A DNA stretch of 64,000 nucleotides from Nisaea sp. (lineage in GTDB: Bacteria > Pseudomonadota > Alphaproteobacteria > Thalassobaculales > Thalassobaculaceae), in contig NZ_JAXMNY010000001.1 of assembly GCF_034670185.1 (NCBI RefSeq), positions 620,001-684,000 on the forward strand. Direction: 5' to 3'. The notes beneath the pieces were generated by a model. That model was not told where the DNA came from and searched no databases. It saw only the letters and a list, made by a program, of their open reading frames with translations. This document shows positions 1-8,850 of the stretch, one piece after another (position 1 is the stretch's first letter; every line of letters begins with the position of its first letter). The position numbers and the translations under genes are program-made.

Positions 1-1341
1 AAGACTCTCGTTTACGATCTTGAAACGGTCGAGGTCGAGGAAGGCGATGGCAAAGCGGGCGTCTGGCTCCTTGCGCAAGCGCGCGAGCGCCCTGCGTACG
101 AGGTCGAGGAACAGTGTCCGGTTGGCAAGGCCGGTCAATGCGTCGTGCAGGGCATCGTGCACAAGTTGCTGTTCGGTCTGCTTGCGCCCGGTGATGTCTG
201 TCTGGCTGCCGGCGACGCGGTGTGCCGAACCATCCGGACCGCGCACGGCGAGGCCCCGTGTCAGCATCCAGAGGAACGTACCGTCGGCATGCCGTACCCG
301 GAATTCGCATTCGAAGTGGGAAATCGTCCCGGCCAGATGGGCGTCCATTTGTGTGGTGACGCGGGCAACATCGTCCGGATGAATCCGGCTGAACCATTCG
401 ACGGGATTATCCGTGAGATCCTCGTCGTCCAGCCCGAGCATCTCTTTCCAGCGTGGCGACAGATAGATCTTTTCCCGCCGGAGATCCCAGTCCCACAGGC
501 CGTCGTTGGAGCCGGCTGCGGAAAGAGCGTACCGCTCTTCGCTCTCCGCGAGGCCCTGGCGCGCCGTTTCGGTCAGGGTCACGTCCGTACTGGCCATGAT
601 GACATCGCCATTCGCCATCGCCGTGAAATAATGCTCGAGGATGCGGCCCGAAGCCAGACGGTGGTTGCTGGTCATGGAGCGTTCCAGCCGCAGATAGCCG
701 ACCACCTCTTCGAGAACCTTCTCCCGGTCGGTTTCCAGGAAGTCGCCCCGCACCATCATGTAATCGACCAACTCGGAGACCGGCGTGCCGATGCGCATCA
801 GGTGTTCGGGGAAATCGAACATCTCAACCAGCTTGGCGTTCCACACCCTCAGCGTCAGTGCCGAATCAAACACCGCAATGGACTGATCAATGCTGTCCAG
901 CGTGGCGCGCAGCAGCATGGTCTGATCTTCGGCGTGTTTACGGGCGGCTTTTTCCTCGGTGATATCCCGGTGGAAGCTCAGCAAACCGCCACTGGCGGTC
1001 CGGAGTTCGGTAATCTCGATCCAGCGGTTCTTGTGGTCGTGCAGCAGGACGCGTCCGCCAGGCTCCCGGTGCGCCTGCAGTCGTCTTTCACGCCATAGCT
1101 CGGGACGGTCAGACGGGGCGTCGGTAACCCAGCGCTGTATTATTTCCGGCTCGCTCAGCAGGCTGTCGAGTGTTCTTCCGACAAGCGCAACACCGTTGAG
1201 TTCAGGATAAAGATCGAGAAACGGAGCATTCCAGGAGGTGATGCAGCCGTTCTGGTCGAAATGGCAGAGGCCGACCTGAATCTCTTCCAGGGCGCCGAGC
1301 AGTTCGGTCGGGTGGTTTTCCAGAGCTGCCGGCTTGGTCAT
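1..1341 (-). CDS. PAS-PAS-PAS-GGDEF signalling protein (diguanylate cyclase), 3' end outside window
   Basis: Reading from an ATG at 1341 towards the window edge the frame stays open for 447 codons. Residues about 10-115 form a PAS-like unit ending in HRDITEEK, about 120-245 a second (PAS_7-like, around SIDQSIAVFDSALTLRVWN), and about 255-385 a PAS_3/PAC unit (GLWDWDLRREKIYLSPRWKE, then SQTDITGRK). The start of a GGDEF domain follows at about residue 395 (HDALTGLANR, then FLDLDRFK). The GGDEF signature itself and any EAL domain lie outside the window, so cyclase activity is inferred from the family. No membrane segment is seen, so it is probably a cytoplasmic sensor making c-di-GMP. It is transcribed towards the left edge. 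The 193 bp upstream hold no supported gene. Confidence 0.88.
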   Translation of the reverse strand, partial: MTKPAALENHPTELLGALEEIQVGLCHFDQNGCITSWNAPFLDLYPELNGVALVGRTLDSLLSEPEIIQRWVTDAPSDRPELWRERRLQAHREPGGRVLLHDHKNRWIEITELRTASGGLLSFHRDITEEKAARKHAEDQTMLLRATLDSIDQSIAVFDSALTLRVWNAKLVEMFDFPEHLMRIGTPVSELVDYMMVRGDFLETDREKVLEEVVGYLRLERSMTSNHRLASGRILEHYFTAMANGDVIMASTDVTLTETARQGLAESEERYALSAAGSNDGLWDWDLRREKIYLSPRWKEMLGLDDEDLTDNPVEWFSRIHPDDVARVTTQMDAHLAGTISHFECEFRVRHADGTFLWMLTRGLAVRGPDGSAHRVAGSQTDITGRKQTEQQLVHDALHDALTGLANRTLFLDLVRRALARLRKEPDARFAIAFLDLDRFKIVNESL

Positions 1342-1534
1342 GCCCATTGCGTCACTTTACGTCTCATCTCGCGCAATTCCGGTTCACGACGGATAACAGG
1401 AGCAGGATGGGCTGCGTCATTCTGACTCTCCGTTCCGTTGCTTGGAGGTGTTTGCTGAACCGATGCTGGCAGTAAGGAGATCGGCTGTTCAGGATTTCTA
1501 GTGCCCTGGTTTCGTATCAATTTCCCGAAAGATA

Positions 1535-2212
1535 TCAGGGTGATGCCGCGTCTGTCACGGGAAACACTCCAATTCCGGCGGTTTTACCGCCAAATTTCAG
1601 CATCCGATAGTACTGCCAGAGTAATTGCGCCGCAGCGCCGCGATATGGGCGCCAGGGTTCGGCAATCGGGTGGGTGTCTTTTTCCCGCGGGCGGACGTCC
1701 AGATTTTTCAGTGCACGCACGGCTTCCTGAATGGCGAGATCGCCGCCTGGCCAGATGTCCAGTCTGCCGAGACAAAACAGAAGATAGATGTCCGAGGTCC
1801 AGCGTCCGATCCCAGGAACCTGCGTCAGAGCCTTGACGACGGCTTCGTCATCCAGATTGTGCAGGTTTTCAAGATCGAGCCGCCCGTCCAGCACGTATTC
1901 GGCAAGGGCGCGGGCATAGCGAACCTTCGGGCGGCTGAAACCGGCCCGCTTGAAATCCTCGTCTGTCGCGGCAGCAATGGCGGTGGGGGTGACGTCGAGC
2001 TGTTGATTGAGCCGTGTCCATATGGCGCTTGCGGAAGCCAGTGAGACTTGCTGAGCCGTAAGGATCCGGATCAGGGACGCGAATCCCGGAGGCTCGCGCC
2101 TTGATGGTGGAGGGCCGAGCGTCTCGTAAAGAGCCTGTATGTCAGGATCGCGCCGGGTCAATTCGATCACAGCCTTGTGGAGAGCGCTCTTCTGACTGTC
2201 AGTGCCTGTCAT
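1535..2212 (-). CDS. AlkA-like DNA-3-methyladenine glycosylase (HhH-GPD family)
   Basis: This 225-residue protein of the HhH-GPD superfamily would excise alkylated bases in base-excision repair. The helix-hairpin-helix LTQVPGIGRWTSDIYLLFC is followed by the WPGGDLAIQ segment, whose Asp is in the position of the catalytic Asp of AlkA. The IL(T)AQQVS helix near residue 60 is also typical. The frame is open much further upstream, but the family begins at the ATG at 2212 (MTGTDSQ); the longer translation is low-complexity and overlaps the divergent yjbQ. The protein is shorter than E. coli AlkA and lacks its N-terminal beta domain, as many bacterial AlkA-like proteins do. The exact substrate range cannot be read from the sequence. 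Confidence 0.88.
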   Translation of the reverse strand: MTGTDSQKSALHKAVIELTRRDPDIQALYETLGPPPSRREPPGFASLIRILTAQQVSLASASAIWTRLNQQLDVTPTAIAAATDEDFKRAGFSRPKVRYARALAEYVLDGRLDLENLHNLDDEAVVKALTQVPGIGRWTSDIYLLFCLGRLDIWPGGDLAIQEAVRALKNLDVRPREKDTHPIAEPWRPYRGAAAQLLWQYYRMLKFGGKTAGIGVFPVTDAASP

Positions 2213-2311
2213 GGCTGCCCTCTGTTGTGCCGTTGCAATGTCATGAGCATAGTTGCGGCTCGGGGATTTGACCCGTGGATTTGTTAAGAACGGTAATGGG
2301 AAGGCGCGGCC

Positions 2312-2743
2312 ATGTTGAGTGTGGATCGGCAGGCACAGGATGTTCTGACTGTTCGTACGGCGGGGCACGGCTTCTACGACCTGACGCGGGATGCGTCCTC
2401 CTGGCTTGAGGCGGCCGGCATATCGACGGGATTGCTGACTTTTTTCGTTCGCCATACCTCGGCCTCTCTGACGATCCAGGAAAATGCCGATCCGGATGTA
2501 TGCGCCGATCTGGCGGACTATCTCGCTGATATCGCGCCGGAAGACCCGGGCCGCTACCGGCACGGGATCGAAGGGCCGGACGACATGCCCGCGCATATCC
2601 GCACCATGCTGACCCAGACATCGCTGCCGGTTCCAGTTGCTGACGGACGGATGCTGCTCGGCACATGGCAGGCGATCTATCTGATTGAACACCGCCGTGC
2701 ACCGCACCGCCGCGAGGTGGTCCTACACTTGCTGGGCAACTGA
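2312..2743 (+). CDS. yjbQ: YjbQ family protein (UPF0047)
   Basis: A 143-residue protein matching the YjbQ/UPF0047 family over its whole length. It has the conserved blocks HTSASLTIQENADPDV and EGPDDMPAHIRTML, and the C-terminal LGTWQAIYLIEHR. Family members are small trimeric proteins, and E. coli YjbQ has a weak thiamine-phosphate synthase activity that can bypass ThiE; the physiological role is unsettled. It is transcribed divergently from the glycosylase across about 100 bp and sits upstream of copA, from which it is separated by the CueR-type promoter, so it is probably not part of the copper regulon. Confidence 0.9.
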   Translation: MLSVDRQAQDVLTVRTAGHGFYDLTRDASSWLEAAGISTGLLTFFVRHTSASLTIQENADPDVCADLADYLADIAPEDPGRYRHGIEGPDDMPAHIRTMLTQTSLPVPVADGRMLLGTWQAIYLIEHRRAPHRREVVLHLLGN

Positions 2744-2766
2744 GTAGGACAGGTCGCGGATCACGC

Positions 2767-2797
2767 TTGACCTTCCAGTAGCTAGAAGCTTTATGCA
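2767..2797 (+). promoter_or_regulatory. CueR-type copA promoter and operator
   Basis: A -35 TTGACC (2767-2772) and a -10 TATGCA (2792-2797) are separated by 19 bp, the over-long spacing that MerR-family activators correct by DNA distortion. The spacer holds the dyad CTTCnAG-TAG-CTnGAAG at 2772-2788, which resembles known CueR operators (CCTTCC...GGAAGC type). It lies 53 bp before copA, whose downstream neighbour is cueR, so copper-dependent activation of copA is the obvious reading. Confidence 0.82.
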
Positions 2798-2849
2798 GTG
2801 AGATGAAGCCGGAAACTGCCGGCTGAAGGAACCATCCGACGGAGCCATC

Positions 2850-5114
2850 ATGTCCTGCCACGAACCTGAAAAAGCCGAGGCACCGAAGTCCTGCTGCCAC
2901 GTTGCGGCGGTGAAGCCAGTCAGTACCTGCTGTGGTCACGGTCACGGCGGCGGCGGTGTCAGTTCTGGCAAGGCAGTCATGACTGGGAAGCCGGAAGGTG
3001 CTGGCCCCGGCTATATCTGTCCGATGTGTCCGAGTGTCTGGAGCCCGGAGCCGGATAGCTGTCCAATGTGCGGGATGGCGCTTGAGCCGGAGATGATCAC
3101 CCGGGACACGCCGCCCAATCCCGAATATCTCGACATGCGCCGGCGGTTCTGGATCGGGGCCGCTTTGACCTTGCCTGTATTCATCCTCTCGATGGGGGAG
3201 ATGGTGCCCGGGCTGGCCGATCTGGTTGCAGGCCCCTGGAATGCCTGGATACAGGCCGTGCTGGCAACCCCGGCTGTGCTCTGGGTCGGATTCCCGTTCT
3301 TTCAGCGTGGCTGGACGTCCCTGCGCACCGGCCATTTCAACATGTTCACGCTAATCGCCATAGGCACCGGGGCTGCCTATCTCTACAGCCTTGCGGCCTT
3401 ATTGCTGCCGGATCTTTTTCCTGAGGGTTTCCGCGGCGCCGACGGACATGTCGGTCTGTATTTCGAATCCGCCGCCGTCATCATCTGCCTGGTGGCGCTG
3501 GGACAGGTCATGGAACTCGGCGCGCGCGAGCGCACGTCCGATGCTCTGAAAGCATTGCTCAGTCTTGCTCCGGAGACGGCCAGACGCCTGACCGATGGTG
3601 GAGATGACGAAGAAATCGGCGTGGACGATATCCGGCAGGGCGACCGTATCCGCATTCGCGCTGGGGAACGTATTCCAGTGGACGGCCGCCTTCTGGAGGG
3701 CACCGGCGCGGTCGACGAGTCGATGCTGACAGGCGAGCCTTTGCCGGTTGAGAAGAATGTTGGTGACAGCCTTGTCGGCGGCACACTGAATGGCCGTTCG
3801 ACGCTGGTGATGGAAGTCGTAACTGTTGGGCAGGACACGGTGTTGTCCCGCATCGTGACGATGGTGGCGGAGGCGCAGAGGAGCCGCGCGCCGGTGCAGA
3901 AAATCGCCGATGCGGTGGCCGGATATTTCGTGCCTGCCGTGGTGCTGTCGGCGGTGGCCGCTTTTGTGGCCTGGGCGCTTTTCGGTCCGGAGCCGGCACT
4001 GGCACATGGCGTTGTCGCTGGCGTCTCGGTCCTCATCATTGCCTGCCCCTGTGCGCTTGGTCTGGCAACGCCGATGTCGATCATGGTCGGTGCCGGGCGC
4101 GGCGCGTCGGCGGGCATCCTGATCCGCGATGCAGAGGCTATCGAAGGGTTTGAGAAGATCGACACGCTGGTCGTCGACAAGACCGGCACCCTGACCGAGG
4201 GCCGGCCGGACATGAGCGATATCGCCACGGTGGCGGGTGCGAGCGAGGACCGGGTTCTCGGCCTCGCCGCCGCGATTGAGCGCGGCAGTGAGCATCCGCT
4301 AGCCGCCGCGGTCATCCGGGCTGCCATGGAGCGGGGAGTTCCCGTGGAGCATGCGGCGGGTGTCGAGGTGGAAGCTGGACTCGGCTTGCGCGGGCTCGTC
4401 GATGGGGCGCAGGTGGCTGCCGGATCGGCGCGTTTCATGGAAACCCTCAATGTCGATATATCCATGCTCGCGGAAGTGTCGGAGACATATTCCGAAGCCG
4501 GGGCAACGTTGCTTTACATCGCTCATGACGGTGCGGCTATCGGCCTGCTTGCCGTTCGTGACCGGATCAAGGTCGGTGCGGCGGAAGCTGTCGCCGATCT
4601 GACCCGGGACGGCATTCGTGTGGTCATGGCGTCGGGCGACAATCCGAAAGCCGCCGCTGCCATCGGAGCCGAACTCGGGATATCGGAAGTGCATGGCGGA
4701 TTGATGCCGTCCGACAAGGCGGATCTGGTCCGTGACCTGAAGGCTGCGGGGCGCACTGTTGCCATGGCCGGAGACGGCATCAACGATGCCCCGGCGCTGG
4801 CACTGGCCGATATCGGCATCGCCATGGGCAACGGCACGGATATCGCCAAGGAGAGCGCAGCAGTGACCCTGGTGAAAGGCGACGTGCGCGGGTTGGTGAA
4901 GGCCCGCCGCCTGAGCCGGGCGACCATGCGGAATATCCGGCAGAACCTGTTCTTTGCCTTCATTTACAACGCTTTGGGCGTTCCGGTTGCGGCTGGTCTG
5001 CTGTATCCGCTGTTCGGGCTGACCCTCAGCCCAATGCTGGCTGCGGCGGCGATGAGCCTTAGCTCCGTGTCGGTCATCAGCAACGCGCTCCGGCTCCGGT
5101 CGGCGAAACTCTGA
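2850..5114 (+). CDS. copA: Copper-translocating P1B-type ATPase
   Basis: This 754-residue inner-membrane pump exports Cu(I) from the cytoplasm. The N-terminus (1-37) is rich in Cys and His (CCH, CCGHGHG) instead of a classical CxxC HMA domain. It is followed at 55-80 by a heavy-metal-binding domain with two CPMC motifs. Eight membrane segments are expected; CPC lies in [13 protein letters not shown] near residue 400, the phosphorylated Asp in DKTGTLTEG near 443, SEHPLAAA near 475 and [10 protein letters not shown] near 640. YN in TM7 (FIYNALGVP) and MSLSS in TM8 are the Cu(I)-ATPase signatures. It reads from the CueR-type promoter and is followed after 11 bp by cueR. Confidence 0.95.
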   Translation: MSCHEPEKAEAPKSCCHVAAVKPVSTCCGHGHGGGGVSSGKAVMTGKPEGAGPGYICPMCPSVWSPEPDSCPMCGMALEPEMITRDTPPNPEYLDMRRRFWIGAALTLPVFILSMGEMVPGLADLVAGPWNAWIQAVLATPAVLWVGFPFFQRGWTSLRTGHFNMFTLIAIGTGAAYLYSLAALLLPDLFPEGFRGADGHVGLYFESAAVIICLVALGQVMELGARERTSDALKALLSLAPETARRLTDGGDDEEIGVDDIRQGDRIRIRAGERIPVDGRLLEGTGAVDESMLTGEPLPVEKNVGDSLVGGTLNGRSTLVMEVVTVGQDTVLSRIVTMVAEAQRSRAPVQKIADAVAGYFVPAVVLSAVAAFVAWALFGPEPALAHGVVAGVSVLIIACPCALGLATPMSIMVGAGRGASAGILIRDAEAIEGFEKIDTLVVDKTGTLTEGRPDMSDIATVAGASEDRVLGLAAAIERGSEHPLAAAVIRAAMERGVPVEHAAGVEVEAGLGLRGLVDGAQVAAGSARFMETLNVDISMLAEVSETYSEAGATLLYIAHDGAAIGLLAVRDRIKVGAAEAVADLTRDGIRVVMASGDNPKAAAAIGAELGISEVHGGLMPSDKADLVRDLKAAGRTVAMAGDGINDAPALALADIGIAMGNGTDIAKESAAVTLVKGDVRGLVKARRLSRATMRNIRQNLFFAFIYNALGVPVAAGLLYPLFGLTLSPMLAAAAMSLSSVSVISNALRLRSAKL

Positions 5115-5125
5115 GGAGACAGGCG

Positions 5126-5524
5126 ATGCAAATCAGGGAGGTTGAACAGAGCGCAGGACTGCCGGCCAAGACCATCCGCTATTACGAGGAAATAGGTCTG
5201 GTCCGGCCGAACCGGCAGGATAACGGTTATCGCATCTATTCGACCGAGGATGTGCATCGGCTGCGTTTTCTGCAACGGGCGAGGGGACTCGGCTTCTCCA
5301 TCGAGGATTGCCGGGCGCTGTTGTCGCTTTATGACGAGACGGGCCGGGAGAGTGCGGACGTTCGGGCCATTGCCGAAGCGCATCTGGATGAGATCGATCG
5401 AAAGATCCGGGAGTTGAAAGGGATGCGCCAGACATTGGCGCACCTCGTCCATGCCTGTCATGGCGACGAGCGGCCCGATTGTCCGATCCTCAACGATCTC
5501 GCGGGCATTGGAGATGGCGCATGA
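5126..5524 (+). CDS. cueR: Cu(I)-responsive MerR-family regulator CueR
   Basis: This 132-residue MerR-family activator has an N-terminal winged helix (AGLPAKTIRYYEEIGLV), a long dimerisation helix and a C-terminal metal loop CHGDERPDC. The two Cys are separated by seven residues as in CueR, which distinguishes it from ZntR, SoxR or MerR. It lies 11 bp after copA and overlaps the next gene (ATGA), so it is co-transcribed with the pump it is expected to activate. Its likely target is the 19-bp-spaced promoter before copA. Confidence 0.93.
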   Translation: MQIREVEQSAGLPAKTIRYYEEIGLVRPNRQDNGYRIYSTEDVHRLRFLQRARGLGFSIEDCRALLSLYDETGRESADVRAIAEAHLDEIDRKIRELKGMRQTLAHLVHACHGDERPDCPILNDLAGIGDGA

Positions 5525-6045
5525 ACTGGCGCTTTCTGGTTTCCGGCGCTGCCGTCCTCATCTTGCTCGGCCTTGCCGGTTATTCGCGTATGCAGGATCC
5601 GGAACGCCCGTCCGTGATCTCCAAGATCGTTCCGGGAGCAACTGAAGCCGAGAACAGTACTGTAATCAGGCTGCGGCCCGGGGATACCGGACTGGTCGCA
5701 GACGGGCGCGAGATTTACGCAGAGGCCTGCGCGAGTTGTCACGGCGCGGCCCTTGAAGGGCAGGCGAACTGGAAACAGCGTAACCCGGACGGCAGGTTGC
5801 CAGCCCCGCCGCACGACCCGTCCGGACATACCTGGCATCATCCCGATGGGCAGCTTTTTGCCCTTACGAAACTCGGCCCGGCCCGGATTGTCGGTGACGG
5901 TTACGAAAGCGACATGCCCGGTTTCGAGGGAACGCTCAGCGACAGGGAAATCGTCGCCGTGCTGTCTTTCATCAAGAGCACATGGCCTGCGGAAATAAGG
6001 GCCAGGCACGATGGCATTAACCGGCAGGCGGCCGGCGGCGGGTAA
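5521..6045 (+). CDS. Membrane-anchored monoheme cytochrome c
   Basis: A 174-residue protein starting at the ATG that overlaps the cueR stop (ATGA). Residues 5-22 are a hydrophobic signal or anchor (FLVSGAAVLILLGLAG). There is one CASCH heme c motif near residue 70, and a probable distal Met in SDMPGF near 135, followed by the usual C-terminal helix (LSDREIVAVLSFIKSTWP). It is a class I cytochrome c exposed to the periplasm. Cytochromes of this kind often accompany copA-cueR in alphaproteobacteria, possibly in copper oxidation or oxidase maturation; that role is inference from position. An alternative upstream ATG at 5479 would destroy the signal peptide and is rejected. Confidence 0.88.
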   Translation: MNWRFLVSGAAVLILLGLAGYSRMQDPERPSVISKIVPGATEAENSTVIRLRPGDTGLVADGREIYAEACASCHGAALEGQANWKQRNPDGRLPAPPHDPSGHTWHHPDGQLFALTKLGPARIVGDGYESDMPGFEGTLSDREIVAVLSFIKSTWPAEIRARHDGINRQAAGGG

Positions 6046-6073
6046 CCAGCGGCGGGTAAAAGGATTGCCAAAC

Positions 6074-6091
6074 GTAAAACGAACGTTTTAC
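6074..6091. promoter_or_regulatory. Palindromic TetR-type operator
   Basis: GTAAAACG-AA-CGTTTTAC-like palindrome: two 8-base arms (GTAAAACG and CGTTTTAC) around two central bases, ending 10 bp before the start codon of the TetR regulator. Its position fits autorepression of the regulator and the overlapping MFS gene. Confidence 0.72.
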
Positions 6092-6101
6092 TTTTGGCGT
6101 C

Positions 6102-6641
6102 ATGGATAAGCGCGAAGTCATTCTTTCAACCGCCGAGCAGGTTTTCTGCCGTGAGGGTTTCCGGGCAACCGGGGTCGACCGCTTGCTGGAGCCGGCCGGA
6201 GCCTCGACGCGCACGCTCTACAAGCATTTCGGCTCCAAGAACGGGCTGGCATTGGCCATTCTGAAGGGCCGTGACCAACGCTTCTTTGCCGCGATGAATG
6301 CCGTTGCCTGGACCGGCCCGGTCTCAGGTATGTTTGATGTTTTGCTGGATTGGATGCGTGAGGAGGGAGGCGTCGGCTGTCCGTTCCTGCGGGCGCTCGG
6401 CGAATATCACTCCGAAGACCCGGGGATCGCGGCCTTCGCTCAATCGCACAAGCAGCGCATGCGCGCGCTGATCGCCGAGCGGGTTGAGGCGACTGTCGGA
6501 GCCCCCGATCCGAGTCTGGCAGACCAGGTTTGGCTGCTCTTCGAAGGGGCGGTTTCCGCTGCGGCGGTCGCGGGCGACGAGATGGTGGATGCCGCGCGGG
6601 ATGCGGCAGAGGCACTGGTCGCAGCGGCCTCCAAGAGGTGA
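6102..6641 (+). CDS. TetR/AcrR family transcriptional repressor
   Basis: A 179-residue regulator with an N-terminal TetR helix-turn-helix: ILSTAEQVFCREGFRATGVD, then ASTRTLYKHFGSKNGLA. The rest is an all-helical ligand domain with the sequence VGCPFLRALGEY that is often seen in the YcdC/AcrR-like group. It starts just downstream of an 18-bp palindrome and overlaps the next gene by 4 bp (GTGA), so the two form one transcript. It probably represses the downstream MFS exporter until an unknown small molecule binds. Confidence 0.92.
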   Translation: MDKREVILSTAEQVFCREGFRATGVDRLLEPAGASTRTLYKHFGSKNGLALAILKGRDQRFFAAMNAVAWTGPVSGMFDVLLDWMREEGGVGCPFLRALGEYHSEDPGIAAFAQSHKQRMRALIAERVEATVGAPDPSLADQVWLLFEGAVSAAAVAGDEMVDAARDAAEALVAAASKR

Positions 6642-7786
6642 AACCCGCGGGAACGATATCCTTCATTGCGGCCGGGTTTGCCTTGATTGCCGCTTCCTAT
6701 GGGTTGGCGCGTTTCGCTTACGGACTGTTTCTTCCGGCGATAACAGCCGATCTCGGTCTCAGCCGGACTGAGGCCGGGTTGATCAGCGCCGGTGCCTTCG
6801 CGGCCTATTGCCTTGCGATTACCGTCGCGGCTCTGGCGAGCAACAGGCTCGGCGCGCGCCGGACTGTGCTGATTGCCGGTCTTGTCGCCACGACGGGCAT
6901 GGCGGGGATTGCATGGTCCGATGGGGTCGGACAATTGGCTGCGGCTGTTTTCCTCGCCGGGGTGAGCACGGGGTTGGCATCGCCGCCATTGGCGCTGGCC
7001 GTCTCGCAGAGCATTTCCGGCGCCCGTCAGGGGGCGGCAAACACACTGATCAACAGCGGTACCAGTGCGGGCGTGGTCCTTTCCGGCCCGGTGGCGATCG
7101 GATTTGTTGAAGCTTGGCGGGAGGCTTATGCGGTCTTTGCGGTAATGGCACTCGGAGTGACGGTCTGGCTTGGTTATGCGATGCCAGCCGCCGCTTCGGT
7201 TGCTGCGCGTAGAGAGGAACGCGCCGGCCCGAATGCTCGTGTTTCCGGCGCTCTGAGACCGGTTCTTTTGGCGGCATTTCTCATGGGCATGACCAGCACG
7301 GCTGTCTGGACATTCGGGGGAGCGCTGTTGCACGGGCTCGCCGGGTGGGGAGAAGAGGCAATTGCACGGGTCTGGATCGTGATTGGTATTGCGGGAATTG
7401 TCGGCGCGGCTGCGGGGCCTCTGATCCGGCGTTTCGGGCTCAATCCGGTGCACCGGGTTTCGCTCGTCGCGCTCGCCCTATCCCTGCTTTTGATCCTCTT
7501 TTCCAATGCCTCTGGCGCTGTGCCCCTTATCGCCGCCGCATTATTCGGTGCGGCCTACATCATGCTGACGGGCGTCATTCTGGTATGGGGCGTTGAAATG
7601 GTTCCGAGCAGTCCCGCTTTCGGTCTGGGGGCCGGGTTTCTGGCGATTGCGGCGGGTCAGGTTGCAGGAGCGCCCCTTTTCGGGGCGCTCTATGACTGGA
7701 AAGGCGGGGAGGTCGCTTTGCTCGTATTCTCCGGCCTGGCCTGCACGGCGATGTGCGTGAGTGCCAGACCGGCGCGGCTACCCTAG
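6638..7786 (+). CDS. MFS transporter, YbfB/CynX-like
   Basis: A 382-residue major facilitator protein of about 12 membrane helices. I chose the GTG at 6638, which overlaps the tetR stop, because it places the first helix (ISFIAAGFALIAASYGLARF) at the N-terminus; the in-frame ATG further upstream lies inside tetR. The motif SYGLARFAYGLFLPAI is typical of the YbfB-like group of uncharacterised MFS proteins. The substrate is unknown. Regulation by the co-transcribed TetR protein suggests export of, or resistance to, the TetR ligand. It converges with napC, with only 2 bp between the two stop codons. Confidence 0.88.
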   Translation: MKPAGTISFIAAGFALIAASYGLARFAYGLFLPAITADLGLSRTEAGLISAGAFAAYCLAITVAALASNRLGARRTVLIAGLVATTGMAGIAWSDGVGQLAAAVFLAGVSTGLASPPLALAVSQSISGARQGAANTLINSGTSAGVVLSGPVAIGFVEAWREAYAVFAVMALGVTVWLGYAMPAAASVAARREERAGPNARVSGALRPVLLAAFLMGMTSTAVWTFGGALLHGLAGWGEEAIARVWIVIGIAGIVGAAAGPLIRRFGLNPVHRVSLVALALSLLLILFSNASGAVPLIAAALFGAAYIMLTGVILVWGVEMVPSSPAFGLGAGFLAIAAGQVAGAPLFGALYDWKGGEVALLVFSGLACTAMCVSARPARLP

Positions 7787-7788
7787 TT

Positions 7789-8376
7789 TCAGTTTTTCTG
7801 TGCCATGTCCGGCAGTTGGTGCGCGATGCCCTTGTGACAGTCGATACAGGTTTTCTCGCCTGTCCCAAGCAGGCGCTCATGGTGGTCAGCCGCGCGTGGG
7901 CTTTGCTGAGTGAAATCCATGTAGGTGAAATCGTGGCAATTCCGGCACTCGAGCGAGTCGTTCGCTTCAAGCCGAGCCCATTCGTGACTGGCCAGTTCGA
8001 AGCGTTTTTCCAGGAATTTCTCACGCGTGCTGATGGTGCCGAAGATCTTGCCCCAGACCTCTTTCGACGCCTGCATCTTGCGGGCGATCTTGTCCGTCCA
8101 GTTGTGGGGGACATGGCAATCGGGACAGGTCGCACGGACACCGGAGCGGTTGGTGTAGTGGATGGTGGATTTCAGTTCGGCATAAACGTTGTCCCGCATC
8201 TCATGGCAGGAGATACAGAATTTTTCGGTATTGGTGATTTCGAGAGCGGTGTTGAAACCGCCCCAGAAGATGATCCCTGCGATGAACCCACCCATCGTCA
8301 GGAACGCGAGGGAGAAATAGCGCGACGGCCGCGTCAGGGTCTCCCAGTACGATTTCAGGATCCGGAAAAGCGACAA
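7789..8376 (-). CDS. napC: Tetraheme c-type cytochrome NapC
   Basis: This 195-residue NapC/NirT quinol dehydrogenase passes electrons from the quinol pool to NapAB. There is one N-terminal anchor helix (about 20-42, [19 protein letters not shown]), then four CxxCH motifs: CISCH, CPDCH, CRNCH and CIDCH. The start is TTG at 8376, supported by GGGAGG 8 bp upstream and by the family N-terminus. It is the last gene of napEDABC, 15 bp after napB. The length is normal for NapC. Confidence 0.95.
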   Translation of the reverse strand: MSLFRILKSYWETLTRPSRYFSLAFLTMGGFIAGIIFWGGFNTALEITNTEKFCISCHEMRDNVYAELKSTIHYTNRSGVRATCPDCHVPHNWTDKIARKMQASKEVWGKIFGTISTREKFLEKRFELASHEWARLEANDSLECRNCHDFTYMDFTQQSPRAADHHERLLGTGEKTCIDCHKGIAHQLPDMAQKN

Positions 8377-8391
8377 TTGAAGGGCCTCCCG

Positions 8392-8850
8392 TCACCTGTT
8401 CAGCAGAGTGTCGACGTCAACGAAGGTGTTTTCCACCAGCGGTTTGGCGTCGGTCTGCGGAACGTGACACTGGTTGCAAAAGTAGCGCCGGGCCGAAACG
8501 GTGGCCCGCACCTGATTGTCGCGATCCATGTAGTGGGTCACGCTGATCATTGGTGCCTGGGACTGCTCGACCGCGGAGCGGCTGTGACAGGTCAGACAGC
8601 GATTTGAGTTTTTATCGACCTGATATCCCCTGATCTTGTGGGGGATCAACGGTGGCTGTTCCGGGTAGTTCCGGGCCTGCCGGAGGTCGTTGTTGGTGAT
8701 CCGCCCCATTCGCGGGGCTTCCTTGTTCACCGATATCTCGGCCTCCCGAAGTGTTGCGGTTGGATCTTCCGCGAAGCTCACCAGTGCGGGGACCATGGAG
8801 GCGGTCACGATCAGCGCCAGAAGAAACGCTGCGTGCCGCACGGGCTTCAT
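8392..8850 (-). CDS. napB: Diheme cytochrome c subunit NapB of periplasmic nitrate reductase
   Basis: A 152-residue small subunit with a cleavable signal (HAAFLLALIVTASMVPALVSFA) and two heme c sites, CLTCH near residue 85 and CNQCH near 127. The blocks RAAPRxxRxTNND-like (APRMGRITNNDLRQARNYPEQPP) and APMISVTHY are NapB hallmarks. The start at 8850 shares one base with the napA stop (TGATG), which indicates translational coupling. It receives electrons from NapC and passes them to NapA. Confidence 0.95.
   Translation of the reverse strand: MKPVRHAAFLLALIVTASMVPALVSFAEDPTATLREAEISVNKEAPRMGRITNNDLRQARNYPEQPPLIPHKIRGYQVDKNSNRCLTCHSRSAVEQSQAPMISVTHYMDRDNQVRATVSARRYFCNQCHVPQTDAKPLVENTFVDVDTLLNR

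Noticed and set aside
1338..1520. A 60-codon minus-strand ORF overlapping the start of the PAS-GGDEF gene by 4 bp
   Set aside because: No ribosome-binding site, no fold-like pattern and Pro/Gln/Arg-rich composition; probably the open leader of the GGDEF gene.
7660..7700. Hairpin GGAGCGCCCC..GGGGCGCTC
   Set aside because: It lies inside the MFS coding sequence and has no T run after it.
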